9,316 nt of DNA from assembly GCA_021648185.1 (NCBI GenBank), contig JAKITH010000035.1, forward strand, positions 1 to 9,316. Reading direction: 5' to 3'. How positions within the stretch are numbered: position 1 is the first letter of the stretch; each line of letters opens with the position of its first letter. Made by a program: the position numbers and the translations under genes. Shown piece by piece: positions 1 through 7,359 of this stretch. Origin of the DNA: Thiomicrorhabdus sp. GTDB taxonomy: Bacteria > Pseudomonadota > Gammaproteobacteria > Thiomicrospirales > Thiomicrospiraceae. Below the pieces are notes generated by a model. It saw only the letters and a program-made list of their open reading frames with translations. It was not told the DNA's origin and did not search any database.

Positions 1-1555
<1,555 letters not shown>

Positions 1556-1606
1556 TTAAGCGCCGTAAATCACAGAGCTTGGGTTTGTTGGCTAAATAAG
1601 TTCAAT

Positions 1607-1612
1607 ATTATA
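1607..1612 (-). promoter_or_regulatory. Probable -10 box of the leuS promoter
   Basis: The minus strand carries a perfect TATAAT about 73 bases upstream of the leuS ATG, in the only gap in front of this gene. A matching -35 is poor; the best candidate is TTGTGT at 1632-1637 with a long 19-base spacer. It overlaps a weaker plus-strand candidate for the divergent small gene (TTGTTG at 1585-1590, TATTAT or TTATAG near 1606-1613), so the two directions may compete for polymerase. This is a sequence match only. Confidence 0.4.
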
Positions 1613-1658
1613 GAGAGTTTTAGTAAACGACACACAAAAAAGAACTGGAGAAATTGCC

Positions 1659-2048
1659 ATGAAAGACAATAAAATGTTAAAAGCCTACCGTAGCTTATTA
1701 GAACACGCAAAAGAAACGGCCATTCAAGCCGAACAAAAAACTTGGCAGGTACTGGGAAAAGCGGTTGAAAAAGCTGAACAAACCGATCATGACATTGCGG
1801 AACTGACCGCAAAAGAGTTTGAACAAGTGCAAGAAGATTTGCACGCTGATATGATGCAGGTTGCAGAATATTTAAGCGACGTTGAAAAAGGCGTAGAAGA
1901 GTTTATTACCATGGACCTTCCTCTGTTAGAAAAAATCCTAATCGACAAAGCCCTGTCCTTAGCCGATCCAACTGAAATTACGGTATTAAGATTACGACTT
2001 GCGGCGGCAATGGATGATAATCATCCTATGTTTGAGCATCCAAAATAG
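1659..2048 (+). CDS. Small acidic helical protein, YbeL/DUF1451-like N-terminal part without the zinc ribbon
   Basis: A 129-residue soluble protein of unknown role. It starts at ATG 1659, eight bases after a clear GGAG (1647-1650). The sequence is rich in Glu, Lys, Ala and Gln and predicts as long amphipathic helices. There is no signal peptide, membrane segment or cysteine. Its opening (LKAYRSLLEHAKE, then AEQTDHDIAELTAKEFEQVQEDL) follows the pattern of E. coli YbeL (YYRELVASLSERL, then TRTEVDELTRAVRRDLEEF). YbeL is also divergent from leuS, so position supports the link. YbeL normally ends in a CxxC-type zinc ribbon, absent here; the protein ends MFEHPK and the frame closes with TAG. This is either a shortened family member or an unrelated helical protein. 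The coding call is firm and the family call tentative. Confidence 0.85.
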   Translation: MKDNKMLKAYRSLLEHAKETAIQAEQKTWQVLGKAVEKAEQTDHDIAELTAKEFEQVQEDLHADMMQVAEYLSDVEKGVEEFITMDLPLLEKILIDKALSLADPTEITVLRLRLAAAMDDNHPMFEHPK

Positions 2049-2115
2049 ATTTTAACAACTTACTCAGAGTATGGCGCTACACGCGTGAACCGCGATCAAG
2101 TCTTATTCTTTAGCG
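2049..2115. other. Short non-coding stretch after the YbeL-like gene
   Basis: These 67 bases separate the convergent ends of the plus-strand YbeL-like gene and the minus-strand small ORF. A palindromic CACGCGTG sits near 2080, but there is no GC-rich stem followed by a T run, so I see no convincing terminator in either direction. Confidence 0.4.
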
Positions 2116-2235
2116 CTATTCATATATCTCATTGTAGATATCTATTAATTTTCGCCCATTAAAAAACCAATATGGCGAAGGCCTTAACGGCCTGTCAATA
2201 TCTAACAATTTTTGAGTAAATGCCGTCAAAGACAT
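2116..2235 (-). CDS. Small ORF of 39 codons, possible third gene of the nuclease/macro cassette
   Basis: The minus strand has ATG at 2233-2235, preceded by GGAG with a 5-base spacer (CGGAGAAAATATG), and a TAG stop at 2116-2118. The peptide begins MSLTAFTQKLLDID, continues RPLRPSPYWFFNGRKL and ends IDIYNEIYE. It is rich in aromatic and charged residues, has no membrane segment or signal peptide, and looks protein-like. It starts 52 bases after the macro-domain stop on the same strand, so it could share that transcript. I do not recognise the family. It could be a short accessory protein, an antitoxin-sized partner, the remnant of a longer gene, or a chance ORF; the ribosome binding site and position favour a real gene. 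Confidence 0.5.
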   Translation of the reverse strand: MSLTAFTQKLLDIDRPLRPSPYWFFNGRKLIDIYNEIYE

Positions 2236-2261
2236 ATTTTCTCCGTTGTAACAGACTCCTC

Positions 2262-2275
2262 GACTAATTTTAGTC
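2262..2275 (-). other. Small AT-rich hairpin between the macro gene and the small ORF
   Basis: GACTA and TAGTC can pair around a 4-base loop. The flanking CAGACT (2252-2257) and AGTCTG (2272-2277) offer an alternative pairing. It lies just past the macro-gene stop. There is no U tract on the minus-strand transcript, so it is more likely an mRNA structure than a true terminator. Confidence 0.25.
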
Positions 2276-2287
2276 TGAAAACGGTAG

Positions 2288-2827
2288 TTAAGGCCGCTCC
2301 TGTTTCTCCGACAAATCGCAGAGTTTTATGGTGCAGTCAAAATCTAGAGAATCTTGACTTATAAAACGTTTAAATACTTGATTAACATCAGCTTTTAATA
2401 GCCCGCCAACACCGCACCCTAAATAGGGGAAAATAACAACTGGCTCTTTTTTAAACACTCTATAAAACCATTCTAAATATGGCATGGTGTTATCTAAAAT
2501 CTCTTTTATCGTCTTTAAGGTGGGCTTTCCTTCAAACTGTTTAACGCCTCGATCATAGTTAATAACTACACCGTGAAGAACATATTTAAAATTTTGAGCG
2601 TTACCTGCTGAAGTAGCAACAACATCCCCCTGTCGAATGGGCAAATTACTAACAACGGATTCTTCCTTTATTGAATCCATTTCAGCTTGTAACACTGCTC
2701 CGCAATGCTTCTTTAAAACCATCGAAACACCACTTCCTAATTTCAATGTTGTATTTGAAGCATTCACAATAAAATCAGCCTCAAACCTGACTAAATCCCC
2801 CTTAATTTCCTTAAGTTTTATTGGCAT
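2288..2827 (-). CDS. Macro-domain (ADP-ribose-binding) protein
   Basis: A single-domain protein of 179 residues. Macro domains bind ADP-ribose or related NAD-derived ligands, and some remove ADP-ribose from proteins or nucleic acids. The N-terminus shows the family start GDLVRFEADFIVNASN (residues 10-25) and a first ligand loop LGSGVSMVLKKHCG. GDVVATSAGN lies mid-protein and a second glycine loop FPYLGCGVGG toward the C-terminus, so the fold appears complete. The MacroD-type GG[VIL]D signature is replaced by SGVS, so the Asp linked to MacroD hydrolysis is missing; binding or a different chemistry is possible. ATG 2827 lies inside the end of the upstream nuclease gene (17-base overlap) with no good Shine-Dalgarno, which points to translational coupling. 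It is not a DarG-type sequence at the N-terminus. Domain call firm; biological role unknown. Confidence 0.88.
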   Translation of the reverse strand: MPIKLKEIKGDLVRFEADFIVNASNTTLKLGSGVSMVLKKHCGAVLQAEMDSIKEESVVSNLPIRQGDVVATSAGNAQNFKYVLHGVVINYDRGVKQFEGKPTLKTIKEILDNTMPYLEWFYRVFKKEPVVIFPYLGCGVGGLLKADVNQVFKRFISQDSLDFDCTIKLCDLSEKQERP

Positions 2828-4103
2828 AATTCGTTAAGTTTTTAGCATTTATTTTATCAATAATATCAGCAATCAAAGTAGCTGAATTATCAACCACTTG
2901 CTCTAATACTGTTGCATCAGCTAAGCTGATAGCAGCACTGTTAAAATATTTAAAATGAATCTCCTCTAAGCCACTTTTTAAGAATGTTTTTTTCGTTAGC
3001 CACAATGATTGCGTAAATTCAGACTTAAGAATAGGTTCTAAATTTCTTTTCAACTCAGCATACTTTTCATTTTTACAATCATCAAGGCGACTCAAAACTC
3101 CATCTTTACTTTTAGCAAGACCAAGTCCAAAATAGACTCTCCAGTCAACCTCTATATATACAATTAAATGCACTCCATCTCTATTATCAACCAACCGTCC
3201 TAAATCTAAAACATAACCAAAATAACGATTATTATTTTTATAATAACTAAGCGAAAAATCAGAAATGTCCCCTTTTATTTTTTTAAACGCATTAAAATCA
3301 TAAAATTCAAAAGAAAATTGTTTACGACTAAGTGAATTAATTAAAGCATTCCAAAAATGAGACTGAACATTGGCTTTAGCACATTCCAATGAAGATCCTA
3401 TTGCAATAGCGGCCGTCAATGTATCCGGGGATGATGCTATCTTATTGACTACTTCCATTTTCACTCCCTCATTTCTACCTGTTAATTTTTGTATTAATTT
3501 TTGATATTGAATTAAGGCTTCCCTAAGCACACCTTTAGTTGCAGATTTTGCAATACATTCATTAATCCATTCCATGACATTATCTTTGAATGATATTTTT
3601 TCATAATCACTAGAGGAAAGCGTTTTCAAACTATGATTTGAAGGCTTTGAACCATGGAGTGTAAGATAGAATAATTTAACTTTCTGACACTCTTCTTTAC
3701 GTCTCTTTAACTCATCATAATAATCGAATAATTGCTTTCCTTGATCACCCGCATCTATTTTCATTTCAATGCCTATCTGATAGTTTTCAGATTTTATCGT
3801 AAAATCTATTCTTCTATTTGACTCCGTCACATCTTCTCTTAGAGGCGTTATCAACCCTATAGCGTCCTCTATACCCAGCACTTTATCGAGAAATAGCTTT
3901 AAAAACAAATCTCCCTGTCCATGTAATCCTTTAGGGTTTAAAAGTTCATAAATAAATCGTGAATGTGTTTCAACTTCTCTTCTTTCCATTCGCAAGATAG
4001 TAAATATATTGAAAAACTCTCCTTGCTGATTCGAATATTTTTTATGAGTTTTAATTAATCCAGAAACTTCATTTAATAACCTATTTTGTTCCTCTACATT
4101 CAC
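2811..4103 (-). CDS. PD-(D/E)XK nuclease family protein (PDDEXK_4-like)
   Basis: Predicted soluble DNA or RNA nuclease of 430 residues. The N-terminal half carries the hallmarks I associate with PDDEXK_4 (PF14281): FFNIFTILRMERREVETHSRF at about residues 30-50, the phrase LLNPKGLHGQGDLFLKLFL (54-72), then the catalytic core. The core is RRIDF with D100, IGIEMK with E113 and K115, and a downstream Q-x-x-x-Y/YY element (Q124 to Y128/129). The rest (about 211-430) is an unrecognised domain with hydrophobic strands (for example HLIVYIEVDWRVYFGLGL) that could act as sensor or target binder. Translation starts at GTG 4103 with GGAG (4111-4114) seven bases upstream; the nearby ATG is out of frame. 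The gene is strikingly AT-rich (two sampled lines at 22-25% GC) compared with lnt, and it sits as an insert between lnt and leuS, which suggests horizontal gain. All three catalytic residues are present, so it is probably active. Confidence 0.85.
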   Translation of the reverse strand: MNVEEQNRLLNEVSGLIKTHKKYSNQQGEFFNIFTILRMERREVETHSRFIYELLNPKGLHGQGDLFLKLFLDKVLGIEDAIGLITPLREDVTESNRRIDFTIKSENYQIGIEMKIDAGDQGKQLFDYYDELKRRKEECQKVKLFYLTLHGSKPSNHSLKTLSSSDYEKISFKDNVMEWINECIAKSATKGVLREALIQYQKLIQKLTGRNEGVKMEVVNKIASSPDTLTAAIAIGSSLECAKANVQSHFWNALINSLSRKQFSFEFYDFNAFKKIKGDISDFSLSYYKNNNRYFGYVLDLGRLVDNRDGVHLIVYIEVDWRVYFGLGLAKSKDGVLSRLDDCKNEKYAELKRNLEPILKSEFTQSLWLTKKTFLKSGLEEIHFKYFNSAAISLADATVLEQVVDNSATLIADIIDKINAKNLTNYANKT

Positions 4104-4222
4104 TATTCATCTCCAACTTAAAAATAAAAGACAGGAAGGCTAACTTTTCTCCCGCTCTCTATGGAAAACTAAAATTTACCGACACTCTCGTTTCCAAATA
4201 AACCTAAAAACTTGTTCAACAA
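4104..4222. other. Spacer between lnt and the nuclease cassette, probably holding the cassette promoter
   Basis: This 119-base AT-rich gap is the only non-coding DNA upstream of the nuclease gene. It has several loose promoter-like matches, such as TAAATT on the minus strand, but no pair of boxes good enough to place a promoter. A weak TTGT/ACAA stem followed by five T lies just after the lnt stop and is too small to call as a terminator. A degenerate copy of the dispersed G-rich motif is at 4145-4167. Confidence 0.4.
4145..4167 (-). repeat. Degenerate copy of the dispersed G-rich motif
   Basis: On the minus strand this reads TTTCCATAGAG, AGC, then GGGAGAAAA. It lines up with the leuS copy (TTTCCGATAGAG, a longer G run, GGGAGAAAA) with a shorter and interrupted G tract. 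It lies upstream of the nuclease gene. Shared ends outside the G run make this more than a random purine stretch, but a single degenerate copy is weak evidence alone. Confidence 0.4.
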
Positions 4223-5749
4223 CTAAACCCGTCCCGTTAAAAAATACCGTTTTGCGAATAAAAAGGCAAACAAGGAAAACAGTAATAACAGCACGGGGGT
4301 TTTACCCCACTCTGCGTAAAAGGTTAGTCCTTGATAAGGCTGTATTTCGCCTCTTAGCACGCCACGTTCATACGGGGGTATCTGCTGTTTTATATGGCCT
4401 TTAATATCCACAATGGCGGTGTAACCCGTATTGGTACTACGGGCAATTTCTCGCCCTAGCTCGAGTGCTCGCATTTGCACTTCTTGCAGTTGTTGAGCGG
4501 GTTCAAAGGTGTGAGCAAACCATGCGTCGTTGCTTACCGTAATCAAATAACGTGCTTTAGGCAGTTGCAGAGCAAGCTCATTGCCAAAGGCCATTTCATA
4601 ACAAATACTCAACCCAGCTAACTGACCGCCCAACATCAATGGCGCTTGATCTTTATCGCCATGCGTAAAGGTTGCAAACGGAATATCGAACAGACCGCTC
4701 AAATAATCAAACAGATCATGAAACGGAAAAAACTCACTAAAAGGCACGAGATGGTGCTTGTAATAACGCTCCTCTGGACGATTTAGATTAATCAACGCGT
4801 TGTAGTAATGTTCTGAACTTGTCTCCCCTGCAATGGCGCCCACTAATACGTCCACATCCAATAGCTGTATGTCTTTAATAAAAGAGCTTAACGCGCCGTT
4901 TTCAACCACTTCATAGTAAGCGGGTATGGCGGTTTCTGGCCAGACAATCACATCGGCATCTAGGTTCTTTTTGGTCATGGAGACATAGGCGTTTAATGTG
5001 GGTAAAAACATGGACTGAGTCCACTTTTCTTCTTGCGGGATATTGCCTTGCAATAGGGCAATATCAATAGGCTCATCAATGGGCTGCACCCACTGTACAT
5101 CTTGCAACTGCCCACCTACCGCCCAAAGTATACTTAATGAGATACTGGCCGTCATCCACGCGCGTGTTTGGTATAACCATAACAAGAGACCCGCGCTGAT
5201 GGCAATCGCCCAACTCACGCCCCATACGCCCAAAATAGGCGCGTAGCCCGCTAACCATGTCTCTATATGGGTATTGCCTAACAGTAAGAATGGGTAACCG
5301 CCCAAAATAGAAGATCGCAACAGTTCGATGGCGACCCATACGGCGGGAAACAACACCACTAAGGTAAAAGCGGGACTGTTTTTTTGTTTAAAATACTGAA
5401 CGATCCAACCACTAAGTGCAATAAAGAGGGATAGAAAAAAGATAAAGAGAAAGGTTAATACGATGGCAAGGGGGAGCAGTACGCCAGAATAGATGTAGAT
5501 ACTTGAAAACAGCCAGCTCACACCCAATCCAAAAAAACCAAACCCAAACCACAGGCCTAACTTAAGGCTTTCAAAGCGATTATCTGCATTAAACCATAAG
5601 AAAAATAGCCCAATAATTGAGATTAAAATAACCGGAGAAAAATAAAAAGGGGCAAAAGAGAATACACCTAACCCCCCAAACAGCAACGCAATAAAATGCG
5701 TTTTATGAGGGAGAAAAAGACTCAGAAATAGTCGTGCTTTTGCTTTCAA
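4223..5749 (-). CDS. lnt: Apolipoprotein N-acyltransferase
   Basis: Inner-membrane enzyme that adds the third acyl chain to the N-terminal cysteine of lipoproteins, which in Gammaproteobacteria prepares them for Lol sorting. Length 508, matching E. coli Lnt (about 512). Several hydrophobic helices fill residues 18-210, followed by a nitrilase-like domain (about 226-470) and a last membrane segment (484-502). The catalytic triad is visible: E272 in WPETAIP, K331 in KHHLVPFSEF and C383 in SICYEMAFG; GNIPQ (235-239) and NDAWF are also present. The start is TTG at 5749, supported by AGGA seven bases upstream; a nearby ATG reads straight into a stop. It follows corC as usual but is separated by 228 bases holding a MITE, so it may depend on read-through or on its own promoter. 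Confidence 0.97.
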   Translation of the reverse strand: MKAKARLFLSLFLPHKTHFIALLFGGLGVFSFAPFYFSPVILISIIGLFFLWFNADNRFESLKLGLWFGFGFFGLGVSWLFSSIYIYSGVLLPLAIVLTFLFIFFLSLFIALSGWIVQYFKQKNSPAFTLVVLFPAVWVAIELLRSSILGGYPFLLLGNTHIETWLAGYAPILGVWGVSWAIAISAGLLLWLYQTRAWMTASISLSILWAVGGQLQDVQWVQPIDEPIDIALLQGNIPQEEKWTQSMFLPTLNAYVSMTKKNLDADVIVWPETAIPAYYEVVENGALSSFIKDIQLLDVDVLVGAIAGETSSEHYYNALINLNRPEERYYKHHLVPFSEFFPFHDLFDYLSGLFDIPFATFTHGDKDQAPLMLGGQLAGLSICYEMAFGNELALQLPKARYLITVSNDAWFAHTFEPAQQLQEVQMRALELGREIARSTNTGYTAIVDIKGHIKQQIPPYERGVLRGEIQPYQGLTFYAEWGKTPVLLLLFSLFAFLFAKRYFLTGRV

Positions 5750-5762
5750 AAATACATCCTAA

Positions 5763-5782
5763 TCCTCAACGATCATTGAGGA
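5763..5782 (-). promoter_or_regulatory. Hairpin just upstream of the lnt ribosome binding site
   Basis: TCCTCAA (5763-5769) and TTGAGGA (5776-5782) form a perfect 7-bp stem with a 6-base loop. On the lnt transcript it ends about three bases before the AGGA used for the TTG start, and its own GAGGA resembles a Shine-Dalgarno held in the stem. It could tune lnt translation, but there is no direct evidence. Confidence 0.35.
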
Positions 5783-5793
5783 GACTATAGAAG

Positions 5794-5806
5794 ATAGGGG
5801 GGGGGG
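5794..5806 (+). repeat. G10 tract with GATA leader, copy of the dispersed G-rich motif
   Basis: GATA followed by ten G (5797-5806) and then AAAT lies directly before the MITE end at 5811. The orientation is opposite to the copies in leuS and ybeY. A homopolymer of ten is rare in DNA of this composition and is prone to slippage and read error. Confidence 0.6.
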
Positions 5807-5810
5807 AAAT

Positions 5811-5969
5811 GAGACCTTTGCACGAAAGGATGCGCGGATAAAAAAGGCTAAAATATGCCTGATTTTCGTTGAAAACCTTGCGAATAGCTAGCTATTCCCT
5901 GCGTTTTCCGCCTTAATCAGTCAAATTTTATCACTTTTCTCTCGCGCGCCCCTCTCGTACAAAGGTCTC
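5811..5969. mobile_element. Palindromic MITE with IS5-family-like terminal repeats
   Basis: The ends GAGACCTTTGCACGA (5811-5825) and TCGTACAAAGGTCTC (5955-5969) are inverted repeats matching at 14 of 15 positions. The match extends one base outward (T5810/A5970). GAGACCTTTGCA is an end sequence I associate with IS5-family elements such as IS1106. The centre is a perfect 16-base palindrome, GAATAGCTAGCTATTC (5882-5897), and the two arms are imperfectly complementary throughout, so nearly the whole element folds on itself. No transposase is encoded, so it would move only with a transposase supplied in trans. No clean target duplication is visible; the flanks share only AA. It sits 8 bases after the corC stop and inside the corC-lnt operon gap, so its transcript could form a long hairpin that attenuates or stabilises lnt mRNA. 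Confidence 0.82.
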
Positions 5970-5977
5970 AAACAATA

Positions 5978-6847
5978 TTAACTGGCTACTTTGATCTCTG
6001 CATCCACCTGTTTTTGGGTGGCTTTATCAATGACTGTTACTTCAAACAGCTCTGCACGTCGTTCATTGCCTTTAAGCACTTTAAAGCAAAAACCTTCTAG
6101 CTCCAAACTCTCTCCTTGCTGAGGAACGTGACCAAACTGAGAGGCTAAAAATCCTCCCATGGTTTCACTGTTGTCCGCTTGAAGGGCTACGTTAAAAAAG
6201 TCGTTAAACGCCTCAATAGGAGTAAGTGCTTGTATTGAATAGCGATTTGCTGTGCGTTTTTGAATGTGTTCTTGCTCGTGGGCATCGTGTTCATCTTCAA
6301 TGTTGCCCACAATTTGCTCCAAGACATCTTCAATGGTGACTAACCCTGCCAGTTCGGCGTATTCATCCACCACTAAGGCCAAATGATTTCGACTGGCTCT
6401 AAACTCTCGTAAAAGAACATTTAAGCGCTTACTTTCGGGTACAAAAATCGGCTTACGGTAAATTTTGGTCAAATCGTCTTTGGTTTTTAATTCCCCTTTG
6501 ACCACCGCTCTAAAGACATCTTTGGCTAATAAAATACCCACAATTTTTTTATCGCAAATGACGGGGTAGCGAGAATGAGAAGTTTCTAACATGGTTTCTA
6601 AAATCGCATCAAGGGGTTCACACCCATCAATCAATGCCATTTGTAACCGTGGGATCATAATGTCACGTACTCGTGCTTCAGACACTTCTAGTACGCCTTG
6701 AATCATGACCAAGGCATCCGCATCAATTAACCCTTGCGTTTGTGCATCGGCCAACATTTTTACTAGATTTTCTCGGCTCTCCGGTTCATCTGAAAAAACC
6801 TTTCCCAAACGTTCTAACCACGAAGAACCGCTACTACTGTCACTCAT
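5978..6847 (-). CDS. corC: CorC/YbeX family CBS-domain protein
   Basis: Historically linked to magnesium/cobalt efflux with CorA and, in E. coli as YbeX, to ribosome-related stress. It is a cytoplasmic protein with paired CBS domains. From the ATG at 6847 (MSDSSSGSSW, like E. coli MSDDNSHSS) it is 289 residues. An in-frame ATG at 6859 would add four residues but has AAGG directly against it, whereas that AAGG lies about 12 bases from 6847; either start is possible. CBS 1 includes VRDIMIPRLQM and SHSRYPVI; CBS 2 includes VPESKRLNVLLREFR and LAGLVTIEDVLEQIVGNIEDE. A CorC_HlyC C-terminal domain follows (TPIEAFNDFF, then MGGFLASQFGHVPQQGE). No membrane domain is present. It follows ybeY by 33 bases and is clearly co-directional. 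Confidence 0.95.
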   Translation of the reverse strand: MSDSSSGSSWLERLGKVFSDEPESRENLVKMLADAQTQGLIDADALVMIQGVLEVSEARVRDIMIPRLQMALIDGCEPLDAILETMLETSHSRYPVICDKKIVGILLAKDVFRAVVKGELKTKDDLTKIYRKPIFVPESKRLNVLLREFRASRNHLALVVDEYAELAGLVTIEDVLEQIVGNIEDEHDAHEQEHIQKRTANRYSIQALTPIEAFNDFFNVALQADNSETMGGFLASQFGHVPQQGESLELEGFCFKVLKGNERRAELFEVTVIDKATQKQVDAEIKVAS

Positions 6848-6880
6848 TAACTTTATCATCCTTTTTTTGTAATATTTTTA

Positions 6881-7357
6881 TCAAATTTCGTACGGGTTAG
6901 CATACCCTAATTTACGCATTATTTTAACTTCTAACGCTTCCATTTCCAACGCGTCAGCTTCTTCTATATGATCAAACCCTTGTAAATGCAAGGTTCCGTG
7001 TACAATCATATGCGCCCAATGAGCTTCTAATGTTTTGTGTTGCGCTAACGCCTCTTGCTTGACCACATCAGCACAAATGGCTAAATCGCCCAAATAAAAA
7101 TTCTCCCCCCCCCTATCAAATGCTTCGACAGGCAGTCCTACAGGGGGTTCAAATTCAAACGACAATACATTGGTGGGGTTATCTTTATGTCGATAGGCTT
7201 TATTCAGCGCTTGGCTCTCTTGGGCACTGACAATGCGAATGGTTAACTCAACGAAATCACTCTCTTGCAGTAAACTTGCATCTACCCATTTTGTGCATAA
7301 AACTTGTGTGGGTAACGCGAGTGGCTCAATGCCCCACTGCAATTCAACCTGTAACAT
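6881..7357 (-). CDS. ybeY: Endoribonuclease YbeY
   Basis: Metal-dependent RNase for 16S rRNA 3'-end maturation and ribosome quality control, acting in the cytoplasm. Length 158. The zinc-binding H-x3-H-x5-H motif is HGTLHLQGFDH (H120, H124, H130), followed by the family end EMEALEVKIMRKLGYANPY. The conserved NPTNVLSFEFE and YLGDLAIC blocks are present. Between them E. coli has a short link; here about ten extra residues (around 75-86, including EAFDRGGENF) are encoded partly by a G9 tract at 7105-7113. The frame is intact with exactly nine G. It starts two bases after the phoH stop, with AGGATAAG in the phoH end as ribosome binding site, so the two are probably translated together. Confidence 0.96.
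   Translation of the reverse strand: MLQVELQWGIEPLALPTQVLCTKWVDASLLQESDFVELTIRIVSAQESQALNKAYRHKDNPTNVLSFEFEPPVGLPVEAFDRGGENFYLGDLAICADVVKQEALAQHKTLEAHWAHMIVHGTLHLQGFDHIEEADALEMEALEVKIMRKLGYANPYEI
7101..7117 (-). repeat. G9 motif inside ybeY, copy of the dispersed G-rich motif
   Basis: On the minus strand it reads GATA, nine G, AGAA. It is translated as D-R-G-G-E-N in a loop that other YbeY proteins I can recall lack. The copy in leuS shares the GATAG leader and AGAA tail. Confidence 0.6.
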
Positions 7358-7359
7358 GG

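Noticed and set aside
2180..2295. Nine-base inverted repeat GGCCTTAAC (2180-2188) and GTTAAGGCC (2287-2295) around the start region of the small ORF
   Set aside because: Short, with no extension on either side and lying in two coding ends; it could be a relic but does not support an attachment site or mobile element call.
4200..4222. Possible terminator after lnt (TTGT/ACAA stem then five T)
   Set aside because: The stem is only 4-5 AT-rich pairs with a loop of one to three bases, too weak to call.
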